Assembly (NCBI GenBank): GCA_000499405.2
Contig: HG738139.1
Span: forward strand, 15,155,723-15,219,722
Reading direction: 5' to 3'
Length of the DNA: 64,000 nucleotides
Source: Onchocerca volvulus
Lineage: Eukaryota; Nematoda; Chromadorea; Rhabditida; Onchocercidae
Below, in pieces: positions 23,468 through 35,000 of the stretch. Under the pieces are notes generated by a model, which saw only the letters and a list, made by a program, of their open reading frames with translations, was not told the DNA's origin and ran no database searches. How positions within the stretch are numbered: position 1 is the first letter of the stretch; each line of letters opens with the position of its first letter. A program made the translations under genes and the position numbers.

Positions 23468-25623
23468 GCAAAACATTTCATAACAAGTATGTGAAGTTTC
23501 GCGTTCAATACTTTTAATTATCTAACTTATTTTTGCGATGAGATGGTTACTTTTCCATTCATTTCGTGATATTTTTCAACTTTTGTCACAAATACCAATA
23601 GTACATTTAACTTTTGAGTCATTTCAAGGTGATATTAAAAAAAAAAAAAAAAAGAAAAAAAAATATTCATTTCAAGTTTCTCAATTTTTTGGATTGATTT
23701 AGTAATGGATTGTATATTGAGATTGATGAGAAAAATTATTACTTATTTGTATATTTAAAGCTTGTAAGCGTATCAGGAATTTCACATCTTTTAATAAGTT
23801 TCATTCGAAATTAATTCATTTTCATTTTCAACTAATTCTTTTTTTTTTCTTTATAAGTCAAAAAGGTTTTCAACATTTTTCCTGTACAATTATTCACCTG
23901 GCTTTTTTTGTCTTTCTTGAGCATTTATTGCGAAATTTTTTCCAACTTTTTTTTTTTTTTTTAATTTCAGCAATGACTAGTCGGAGAATAACTGGAGAAG
24001 CTGTTAAAAATTCATGAAATTGTTGGGCTAAATTATATGAGAGAAAATAACATTCGATTGAAATATCAACAAGATAGTGTTTATGATAGAGAATGTTGTC
24101 GAATATATTGATTTATGCAAAAAACGGATAAATGTAGGCTTTTAACTTTGTTGGAGAATTTATAAAAAAAAAAAAGAAAAAAGAAAATCACGGAGAAATG
24201 AAACAAATAGATAAAATATTATGCAATTTTTAAATCAAATGCACTGAGAAATGATTAAAATTGGATGAAGGAAGAAGGAAGCACATTCTTGCTACTTAAA
24301 TTAAGATAGAAGCAAACAAAAAAATGAAATTAAAAATTTTAAATTCATTCAGAGTTCGCCAATGTAAGCTAAAATTCAATTTGTAACTTATTTTTTATGC
24401 GATTGACCAAAATTTAATTATATTCTGCTCAACTTCATAATAAAAATGACGTTTGTTATACTAAAGTACTCCAAAAATAGTTTTATCTTTATGTAGAAAT
24501 TGTGAGTAAATTTAAATTATTACTACCTGAAGCAAAATAAAAATACAGAAGATAGAGTCAGATGTCAAAATGATTCTCATCATTTTTTGACATGGAAAGG
24601 AATGTGCAAGGAATTAGATAATTTTTATACGAAAACAGTTCTCGAACTTCAAAACAACAACTAGAAAGATGACTAATCGTTACCTACATAAATTTAAACA
24701 ACTTTTCAAATTTTCAATTTAGACAAAAAAAAAAAACAATCAGATGGATATTCTTAAATAATCGATTGTAACATAAAGAATAACCTGATCAGTTTACTTG
24801 GATATTCTCTGATAATTGCTTTTCATCTGTCTGTGATAAGAGATCTGAGGAATGAATTTAAATATGTAAGACGTTCTAATAATTTCTCTGATGAATTTAT
24901 CAGCCAAATTAGCATAATTCTTTTAATTCCATTATTCCGGTGAATTCTTCTTGATTCTTGAATGATAGTTGCAAGAAAGGCAGTTATTTTGCCGCTTTTA
25001 TTTTACTTTTTTTTTATTTGCAAAAGATTATTCAAAAATTTTCATCAAAAAGAGCGAAAAATTGGGAAAATCTTTCGAGAATATTCCGATAACAAATGAT
25101 TATTGCCTTAACTGTTTGTACCCATCTTGAAATTTCGTAAAAAGATCAAATATATTGCAAAGAAAAATCAGAACAATGGAAATGAAAAAATGGAAATACT
25201 ACATCTTCTCTTTGCTGTACGTGAATTATCAACTGATAGTGAAAACAGCAATCAATGAATAGTGAAAAGAAAAATCACTGATAAAATGTCAAAGGTTATA
25301 TCCCACACGTATCACTACAAACAATCAACGCCATGCAGTAGCAAGCGGAATTACGTAAGAAATTACGTGTACAGAAACAACGACAAGCGGGGTCACGCAA
25401 GGAAAACGTGTGCAGAAATGATAGCATCTATCTTCCAGTACTTCCGGACTATTCGACGCATTTCTGTACATCATATCAACAGATTATACACATTCTAATC
25501 AGTATATAATAAATGAGACGTTGAGTAAGCTATCAATTTGATTCATTAGCTCTTTCAATTCCATAACAACAATAGCGTTTTGTTTGTGTGAAAAATCCCT
25601 TCCTTCCCCTTAGATTATGTCTT

Positions 25624-25660
25624 TCCCGAGATATCTCGATTATATCCCGAGATATCTCGA
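25624..25660. repeat. Doubled palindrome cgagatatctcg
   Basis: The 12-bp perfect palindrome cgagatatctcg, preceded by cc, occurs twice 21 bp apart (from 25627 and 25648). It could be a protein-binding pair or a microduplication. Confidence 0.7.
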
Positions 25661-26231
25661 ATTCGTCTCGTTCGCATCTTACATGAGTACACTGATAAAG
25701 AAAGGGAAAGGATGGCATTTCCTTATTCGGATAGTCCCTGAACTCTTTTCCTACATTATGCACCAACTTAACCTCTTGCAACTTACATTCTGACCTTTTC
25801 ACCCGAAGAAATGGGTCATCATTGCAAGAAAAAAATATGAATGAAAAAGAGTGGAAACAGACAAACAGACAAACATGATTCAATCCATTAAGGGAAAAGA
25901 AATCGAAAGATTAAAGAAACGAGACAAAAGATGAACCGATACACACAGGCAGACAGAGGACACATAGAGATAAATGGAAGCACAGAGAACGACAAATAGG
26001 GAGATAACATACATATACGTAGGGTGGAGGTATACAGAGACAAAGTGATACGCACGATGAACGGAGAGACAGACAAACAGACGCACATGCATGTTCAACG
26101 TGACAGACAGACATGCACATGTATTCCCAGACTGGTAGACAGACATACATATTTGATGGACACATGCACATGTACATATATTTTCAGAGTGCCAGATAGA
26201 TGACATTTCGGGAGACAGTAATAGACGGACA

Positions 26232-26253
26232 GGCAGACAGACAGACAGACAGA
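26232..26253. repeat. (CAGA)n microsatellite
   Basis: Run of cagacagacagaca at the end of a longer purine-rich, CAGA-like stretch that extends back to about 25870. Confidence 0.85.
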
Positions 26254-26283
26254 TATCCCAACAAAGGCTATCAGTTAATCAAA

Positions 26284-26447
26284 GCAGTGTCGCTACTAAT
26301 AACATGTAGCGCGTCATCGTAAGCAACATGCGACACTACATATACTGCAGCGTTGTGTGGTACAACGCTGCAGTAATGCTATAGTGTGGCATAAAAAAAA
26401 TTTTAGATCGAAAATATTTACCGATATTTTTAATATGCCACAACTCT
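26284..26447. repeat. Cluster of nested inverted repeats
   Basis: A perfect 13-bp stem (26344-26356 with 26362-26374, actgcagcgttgt) around a 5-nt loop is extended by an 11-bp outer stem with one mismatch (26328-26338 with 26382-26392), giving a hairpin of about 65 nt. A second inverted pair, tgtggcata at 26386 with tatgccaca ending near 26447, overlaps it, and agtgtcgctac at 26286 can also pair. ctgcagcgtt recurs near 26480. Confidence 0.85.
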
Positions 26448-26533
26448 CCACTTTGGCAAGCAGCCAAAATGTGCGGAGCTGCAGCGTTAATGGGGCGGGT
26501 GTATCTAGTGATGCAGCATACGCGACAGCTCGG

Positions 26534-26540
26534 TATAAAA
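26534..26540 (+). promoter_or_regulatory. Candidate TATA box in a GC-rich island
   Basis: tataaaa in the context cggtataaaaggcg, in DNA much richer in GC than its surroundings (about 26280-26760). No recognisable coding sequence follows. It may drive a non-coding transcript or belong to an LTR remnant. Confidence 0.4.
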
Positions 26541-26913
26541 GGCGATGCAAAGAGAGACGCCTGAGCGAGTTGCCCCTTCCACCTTCATCTTGCTTCGTCG
26601 GTTCCGGCGCTCTTTCTTAGGTCTAGCTTGTTGGCCCTGCTGTTGCAGCAGCCTTAACGTATGACAGTAGTTTCGTAACAATTCGGGCGACATTAGTTTC
26701 ATGTTGGCAAGTTACCAAATTGCAGCATTGGTCTGCAGAATGTAGTAGTGGTGATGATGCGCTGCTGCTGTTTTTTTTTGTCTTCCAAAAAATATGAACG
26801 ATGGACAATCGGAACCGATGGACATTACATCAAAACTTGACACGTAAAAATTTTGACGTAGAGAGGGAATAGTAAACCAAACAACTAAGGTAGAAGAAAA
26901 TGAAAGGGAAAAG

Positions 26914-26914
26914 T

Positions 26915-26945
<31 letters not shown>
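26914..26945. repeat. (GA)n microsatellite
   Basis: Run of gagagagagagaga with one interruption. A second, shorter run lies at about 27137-27158. Confidence 0.9.
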
Positions 26946-26946
<1 letters not shown>

Positions 26947-27279
26947 GATATATGACCAATCAATCGATAACTAATTGATCATATCGATAAAAAATAACGA
27001 AGAAAATGGGAAATTTTAGTACAAAAATTGATCGAGAAGCAGGTCGAGATTGAGGACTTTTCGATTGGAGTCATTTCATTCATTCGAATGTTAAATTATC
27101 TTATTTTGGAAAGAGAACCATGTTCAGAAGAGGAAGAGAAAGAGAGAGAGAGAGAGAGGTTACTGTAAATAATGACAAGAGGAAGGTGGGGGCGTTGCGA
27201 CTAGACAAAATAGCTAACGCAATTTAAATACGCGAAAATGTCACCTCATAAGTTAGTAGCAAAAAAAGTCCAAATTTGT

Positions 27280-27498
27280 AGGACTTACGTGGGAGACGTG
27301 TAAAGTTTCATAACGTTGTAGATTGAGATTACGTGGCCACATCAACCAACCTCTTTTTTACGGGAAGACAAGAGTTCCAATCTGTTCTATAGTCATTAGG
27401 ACTGACGTGGAAGACGTATGAAACGTTGAAGATTAAGGTCACGTAGCCATCTCAGTCGGTTAAGAAATAATCGTCTTTTTTTTGCGGGAAAACAAAAA
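27280..27498. repeat. Diverged tandem duplication, unit about 118 bp
   Basis: aggacttacgtgggagacgt at 27280 recurs as aggactgacgtggaagacgt at 27398. The following gttgtagattgagattacgt and ttttttacgggaagaca are matched by gttgaagattaaggtcacgt and ttttttttgcgggaaaaca. About 25 percent divergence by eye. Confidence 0.75.
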
Positions 27499-29096
27499 GG
27501 AAGGCTGGTTTTGTTAATTATTTGTAATGTCGATAAATATGTCCTTGGCACCATTTATCATCCATGCGTCCGATACAAACATATGTTTTGATATTCTCGA
27601 AATCTTTCATCCAACATTTGAATTCATTTTGTGAAGTCAGTGGAACTAGAAGACTTCAATACCGAACCTGTTCTGGAAGCAGACAAGAGAATGAGAAGAA
27701 AATCACGCGGAGATAAAAGGAAGTGGTTTGTCGATAAATGCCGTATTTAAATAAAATTTATATATACTTGCAAAAGCCATGCAAAATTCAATTCTTTGAG
27801 TATAATTTTGAAAGCTTGAAGTTTGAGTAATTTCAAGTTTTCGCAAAATCTAAATGCTAATTTGCATATCAAATGAAGACCCAGAAATATTTGCATATGG
27901 AAAAAAAAAAACTATCTAAAGTTCACATTCAAACCTTATTGATTGATTGACGCACACATCTCATTTTCACGTTTTTTTCTCTCCCAGTGGTGAAAATGAC
28001 GGAACTCTGTGCGATCGGGGTAGTTTTTGTTAAATTATGTAAGCTTTTTAACTGTGTTTATTTATAAATGTTGAGGTATTTGTTGTTAAGAGCGAAGAAG
28101 TTTTAGCTACGTGTTCTTGTTATCTCCATAAAAATGATGCTAATTACTAATTACTTAGTCAAATAACACATGTCGCACGTATTTTGCCATTAAAATCTAA
28201 TTGCCTAAATTTATGTGAATTTTTAAATATAAATATTTAAATTAAAATTTTAATTAATTTCATTCATATTTGAACTTCATTTACTGTTCTCAGTGTTATG
28301 GTGGGCAAGATTTTAAAATACATCTGGGCGGAAAAGAAAAAACTGGAGTAGGAGAGAGCGGAAAGAGGAATGGATATACATTCTAGCCAGGTTTAGATTA
28401 AAATGAAATTTGAAGCGAAATTTTAGATCCGCAATTAATCTTTTGCTTTTAGTCGGCTTATTCTAACATTTTTTAGAAAAGGGAAAGTGACAGGAAAAAA
28501 TTAGTTTTTGATGTCAGATTTGTCTTTTCGTAACTGAATTAAAGAAATTTTCAAATGCAATGATTTATTAAATGTTGATTATTTCGTTTGTTTTTTCAAA
28601 TATTTCCATAATTTGAAAACATTTTGTCTTAATGTGATGAAGTTTTTTATATTTTTGAAATTCACTTGTTAATGATCACAATACGAAATATTGATGTTTC
28701 ATAACATACTAAGCTTAAGTATAAGCGGCATTCGACTCATGTATAGATATAGATGACGTAATAAGCGAACGTATCGCACGTATTGGACAAATTGAACAGT
28801 TCCGTAGTGTATATAAAGCTGGAAAAAATACGTTTATTATTTCATCATATCATTAATATTAATGACGTTTCACTCATCTATTAGATCATAGCGATTTGTA
28901 GCATTTATGTTAGGCAGTGATAACATATGGCGTATATACATGTAATTAAATACACTAACAGTTGGTTCTTCACTAAGTTGAATTTTATTATTGTGTTTCC
29001 AATGCTCGTTTCGTTTACAAATTTTTTCAAATTTTGAAAAAATCTTGAGTATTTTCGAAAAGTTTAAAAATTCGACTTTATAGGGTTCACATACGA

Positions 29097-32000
29097 ATGG
29101 ATGATTTGCTGTCTGCAGCGATATGTGAAGCTGGTTTAGAAGAATTTTTGTTAGCACCGGAAAGCGTTAATGGAGAAATTGAGAAATCGGAAAATGATAT
29201 ATCAATTGGATCAATCAATACTATTGATCAGACAAAGGCTTTGGTGGAATTTCCATCCGGAAAATCCGAATCAGAAGATAAGAAACAAAATGTAGAAATA
29301 TTAAGCGATGGTTGTATAACTCTCCCTTCATGTTCACAAACCGATTCTGAAAGTAACTCTCGTTCGGATACGCCACGCATTGATGATCCCTCAAATAACA
29401 TCACTGAAAATGCACCTTCAATGACCATCCAAGATGTGGTTGAAGTTGTTGAAACGGGTGAATTACCGAGCGATCTGAGTGTTGGCAACACAAAGCAAGC
29501 GGTTTTATCACAATCTGAAAATATCAGAAAATTGCCTAGTGATGGTAATAACATCTTGCATTTACGACGTCCTGTTACATCAACACAGCAACGGTTACAA
29601 CCAAGTAGTGTGATGGTAAACTTTTCAGATATTTTTATTATTGTTATATAATGATTTTAAAATGAAACACCCTAGAATTTTAGATGATTACTGTAAAATA
29701 TCTGATTTTTGAAATATTTTTGTATTGAAATTAAAAAAAAAAAAAGAACTTCGATAGTATAATAACATAATTGTAGGTTTCGATTATTTTTCAGCCAGCC
29801 CAAAACGCTGAAACAGTACGACCGACAGTGAAAGTAGCACGTGAAATACGACGAGCTGTCAACGAAATTGATAATGATGTTGAAATTATTGGAGGACCAT
29901 CATACATGGGTGGTGCATCTTGGAATTCACCGCGTCGCGTGATAGTAATGCAGCAACGTCCCAAAAATGGTTTATATTTCATTTAAAATTAGGAAATAAA
30001 ACATTGAAATTTTGCTGTTCTTTAATATGCTCAACTATTAGTAACACTACTTTTCTATTAAATTAAATAACCAGTTTCTTCACATAGGTGTGGTTTATGT
30101 ACGTCAACGTAACTGGGAGATTTTGCCACGACGTAATCCACCTACACGTACAGTCTTGAGTCGGAACGGTAATGGCACGTTTGCTCTTCGTGGTAGTCGT
30201 ATAATTCGCCCAGTTTTTCGGTCGGATCGATCAACTCCAGTCTTTTTGCAACGGTATACATTTTATTGATGTTAGAAATAGTCACAGAATTTCAAAGTTA
30301 CTCTTCAAACTAAAAACTTTATTCAGTCCCTAATTTTCTTTTTCGAAAATGTCACGTCGAAATTATTGACAGAATGGATATCAATCAAAATGTGCATTTC
30401 CGGAAATAGAATCAAAATAAATTTTTATTAGTAACATTCGAAGCTAAATTGCGTCTATGACTAATAATTGCAGATAGTGGAAGTTTAGACTAAACTCTGA
30501 ATTATCGAAAGACATGCTTAGGAAACGATTTTTTTCGTTTACTTTGTTTACAGGAGCACTACTACATCATCGGGATGCATTGAGAGAGATCCAGTGAACA
30601 TTTTGCAAGAAACAGGACATCAGTATTTGCCTTCAGCAGCATTACGACCGAATAACACATTTACAGCAAATGCTCAACCAAGAATTATACGAAATTCAAT
30701 TTTACGCCGAACATCACCAGTAACTGTACAAGGTTCTCGTACTGTCACAACTGTAGCACGTGTGATGCCAAATTTACAGAGAGCTCGAAGCCATTTAGCC
30801 GGTTCCATTGCTAATTTGAAATCAGTGTCATCCGAAACATCAGGAAATAATTGTAATGATGACAAACGACAGCTTGATGCAACTGGTCGGATACATATTT
30901 TTGGGAATTCAGTTGAACCACGGTTACCCGTAGGTGAAGTTTTGCGACGTATTCGAATAGCTGATCAAAAACTATCACATGCCGATGGGCGTCATGGAAG
31001 AACTACAAATGATAACGGAACATCGAAAGATGAAGTGTTCTTCGATTCACGCATTACGGAACGTAAACTCTCGAATCAAGAAAAGAAGTCATCCGTGAGA
31101 AATGAAATGGAAACTGCTCTTCATTATCGTATTCCTGAGAATGTTCAGGACATTGATGATGAGGTTTAAATTTGAGCTTTTATTTTTATTTTTATTTTTT
31201 TTTTTTTTTAGGTACTGTGGTTTTTCTGCAATTTCCAAGTTTTTTCGGAATTCCGGCTCGATTTTTTTCTCGCATTTTTCGGATTTTGAAAAATTATGGG
31301 TTTCTTATGAAAATTTCAAATAATGTGGAATTTTATTGGAGAAGTAATAATAATGGTAGAAACCAAATTTTTTATATCAGATCATTTCGGTTTTATATTT
31401 TTGAAAAAAAAGAAAAAAAAACAAGCTAGAAAATTAGTTTTATTTGTTAAATTCTTTACTGTAAAATTTTCGTCAGCAGAAATTAGGCATATTGATTTTT
31501 CACTGGTTAAAGCATCATCTAACTGAACAGTAGAATGACTAAACAAATTTTTCTGTAGAGACTAGTGTGATATGTTTAAGTTTTATCAGAAAACTGAATG
31601 GCAAAGTAAAGTCATTAAGGATTAGATTTTAGCGTCCATGGAATGAAACGATTGATGTTTATAAACATTCTCATATAATCCTAGTCAGTAGTTTGAAATG
31701 TCTCAATTGTTTATATCATTGATTCAATCTTCTATAATGGCTTTAGGAAGAAAATTTGGGTTATGCAGAAACATATGCAGATTATCGTCCAGCGAAACTT
31801 CGATCTGGTTTGTCACATCCGGATAGTGTTATTGAAACTGCGTCGCTGAGCAGCGTTGCTCCTCCAGATATACGATATAATTTGACAATTCCGGAAGAGG
31901 TTTAATTTATCGCTTCTATTGATTTCCAGAAAATGTTATTTCGAATACCGACTACAATTTTCGGAAAGAGTTTTTCTGAAAAAAAAAACAAAATTGATTC

Positions 32001-35000
32001 AAATTTCCATGTAAATTGCGTTTGTCTTTCCCTTTTTATTCTGCGAAATCGAGATATTATTTTTCAGATCATTGATACAGGAGCAATTTCAGCTGTACAG
32101 CTGGAAGCAGTAGTGTATGCTTGTCAAGCGCACGAGATGCGTCTTCCATCGAATGAACGTGTTGGCTATTTGATTGGTTAGACTTTCAATTATTTTTAAA
32201 TGCCTAATTCTCAATTTCCTATGATCATTGATATTCCTTTTTCTTATATTCTCTTTTTTTTTCTTCTTTTTTGAGTGGTATGACTATATGAAAATTTTTT
32301 TGAGTGGTATGACTATATCAAAATTTTTATCATAAATAACGGTTTTATGAAGTATGGATGTATCGGTTTTTTGTTCCAGGTAAATTTTCAGAAATCCATT
32401 ACCTTAAATTTAAGCAATCTTCAGCAGCTTATTTTAGCGTCATATTGCTCTACTTCATTTTTTAATCTTCCAGTATTGATGTTTCCTTATTCATTTGCTT
32501 CATTAAGTATTGCACTGCCCAACTTTTCTCGATTTCAAGGTGATGGAGCTGGTGTTGGTAAAGGAAGAACGATTGCTTGCATCATTTTTGAAAATTATCT
32601 TCTCGGACGCAAACGATCAATCTGGTAGGATTTTTTTGTTTTCATTTAGAAGTTAACTATTGAATTAAGGGCGAGATTGATTATGTCGACCAATTACTTT
32701 AAATGAAATCTAGCCTAATATTTTCAATTAATTTTTCATCTTATCGATAATCAGGTTTCTGATAGAAATCTGATAACTTTGACAAAGTCTCAATTGTCTC
32801 AAATTCGGTAGCAAAAAAATGAGTTTTTAAAACTTCTGCCATATTCAATCTTGGGAAGTTTATTTACAAAGCAGTCTGCTTCTTCGCAGGCTTGGAGAAT
32901 ATCTGCTCGAAGCTGTCATGATAACTGACATAAACTAAATGCTTAGCGCTTGGCAACTCTGGTGTAGTTCTGCTGACGTGAAAAATAATGTTTTATAGGC
33001 TCAGCGTTTCGGCCGATTTGCGATACGATGCGGAACGTGATTTGAGGGATATCGGTGCCAAAAATATCAAGGTTTATATTTTTATAGTTGAATTCTTCCT
33101 TCATTTCCGTAATTATGAATTAAAATTGTGATGTGTGTTATATCTTGCATTAATCAATAAATACTCTGGTTTTGCTGCATCAAAATATGAATTGCATTAC
33201 AATTATATTTTTAGGTCTATGCATTGAATAAATTCAAATATTCCAAAATCGGTGGGAAGGAAAATGATGTTAAGAAAGGTTGCATTTTTGCAACGTATTC
33301 ATCACTTATTGGTGAATGTCGTTCAGCGAAAGGTAAATACCGAACAAGGCTTAAACAACTAATCCAATGGTTTGGTCAGGTTAGTTTCATTCTGATTTTT
33401 CATTGATGTCTAAATTTGTGCGAACATTACATTTAACATTATAATTCAGTTGAAATTAAGCATAAAAAACGAATAAATTGGAATGCCTTGGAGTAAAGTC
33501 TATGTTTCTAATATTTCTTTTTGAACTCCATTGTACTATCAGACAATGCTCGAATAGTTCTGGCATAAAATACGAGAATTATTTGAGCATTATCTGGTGA
33601 CATAACGTAAAACAATTTTTTTAGCCGTATAGTTTTTGCACTAAAAACTCGTGAAACCTTTAGGTTTTTCTCCTTTAGTATTTATATTTATTGATGCTTA
33701 GGAATTAGCCATAACTTATTTTGTTGGTTTTCATTATGTTTCCTTCTCACACTTACAGACAATGTTTCTCATATTGTTATTCAAAAAACTCAAATTTCTT
33801 TCATAGTTTCTTTATGTTTACATAATCGATAGCTTAAGCATAAGAAATTATACTTTATTAGGGAAATTGTTGTCGGAGAAATATTGCGAGAAAAATATGA
33901 ACAATTGATCTTTTATTGATTCGAAATGTAACAAAAATGCAGCTGATACCTTTTTATATGTTCGAAATAATTAATAATTAATAGACAATGTGATTAATAT
34001 TGTCTTGTTATAGGATTACGATGGTGTTATTGTGCTTGACGAATGTCATCGTGCCAAGAATTTGGTTCCAACATCTGGTTCAAAACCAACAAAAACAGGT
34101 CGAAGTGTTATGGAACTTCAGAAAGCTTTACCAAATGCCCGCATTGTATATGCTTCAGCAACTGGTGCAACTGGTAAGAATTGTGCGACTGATGTCGATA
34201 TACTTCATTCAACCATCACTGATTCATTTTTTTCCTATAAAACTACAATCTCAACATTTTACGCAATTTATGGAATTTCTGCATAAATTTAAAGTGTTTT
34301 ATGGAATTCCTGTTTCCAGAACCTCGAAATATGGCATATATGACACGAATAGGTTTATGGGGACAGGGGCAAGCATTTCGAGAATTCAGTGATTTCATTA
34401 ATGCTGTGGAAAAACGAGGTGTTGGAGCAATGGAAGTAGTTGCAATGGATATGAAGGTTTCTGTTTATACATATTTAATCAGTGCTGCTCAACATCTTTT
34501 GTTGGTGAAAACCTGGGTTTCGAATATTATCGAATCAGTTTTTGAATCTATAAAAAATTGCCGAAAATTTTAGCAGCGAGGTCTTTATCTGGCGCGACAG
34601 CTTTCTTTCCGCGGTGTTAGTTTTCGTGTCGAAGAAGTGCCGTTGTCGGCAGATTTCATCGAAGTATATGATGCATCGGTTAAAATATGGCTTGAATGTC
34701 GAAGACAATTTCAGGTTCGTATATTTTAATCTCTTCGTTTAACAGCCATACTTGAAGGTGAGAAAGGTTCGCAAGATTGGAATGACATTCTAAATTTTGC
34801 TATTTAGTTCCTATAACATTCAAAACAATAAATTGAAGGAATAGGCAATGTTTTAAATGATTACGTACTCTTCTAATTATAAATTGGGTATGATATTCTA
34901 TTAATTAAAATAAAAAAAAATTTCTTGCAGGCAGCTCTTTCTCGTCATTATGTTAGTCGAGCACAAGCAAAACTAATTTGGGGACAGTTTTGGGCGGCAC

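Larger units (their letters stand above)
22053..29096. other. 7-kb intergenic region between KMT5A and SBNO
   Basis: The flanking genes are divergent, so regulatory DNA for both should lie here. No exon of a known protein was found. It contains, in order: a 34-bp tandem duplication (22340), a minisatellite (22709), ATGC microsatellites (23377), a doubled palindrome (25624), CAGA and GA microsatellites, an inverted-repeat cluster and TATA box in a GC-rich island (26284-26760), and a diverged 118-bp tandem duplication (27280). The island is the part that most looks like more than background. Confidence 0.6.

Noticed and set aside
25888..26206. Overlapping minus-strand frames rich in Cys, Val and Ser
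   Set aside because: They arise from the imperfect CAGA repeat read on the opposite strand in several frames, so they are not coding.
26314..26702. Frames on both strands in the GC-rich island
   Set aside because: Higher GC lowers stop frequency; the peptides overlap each other, lack splice logic and resemble no family.
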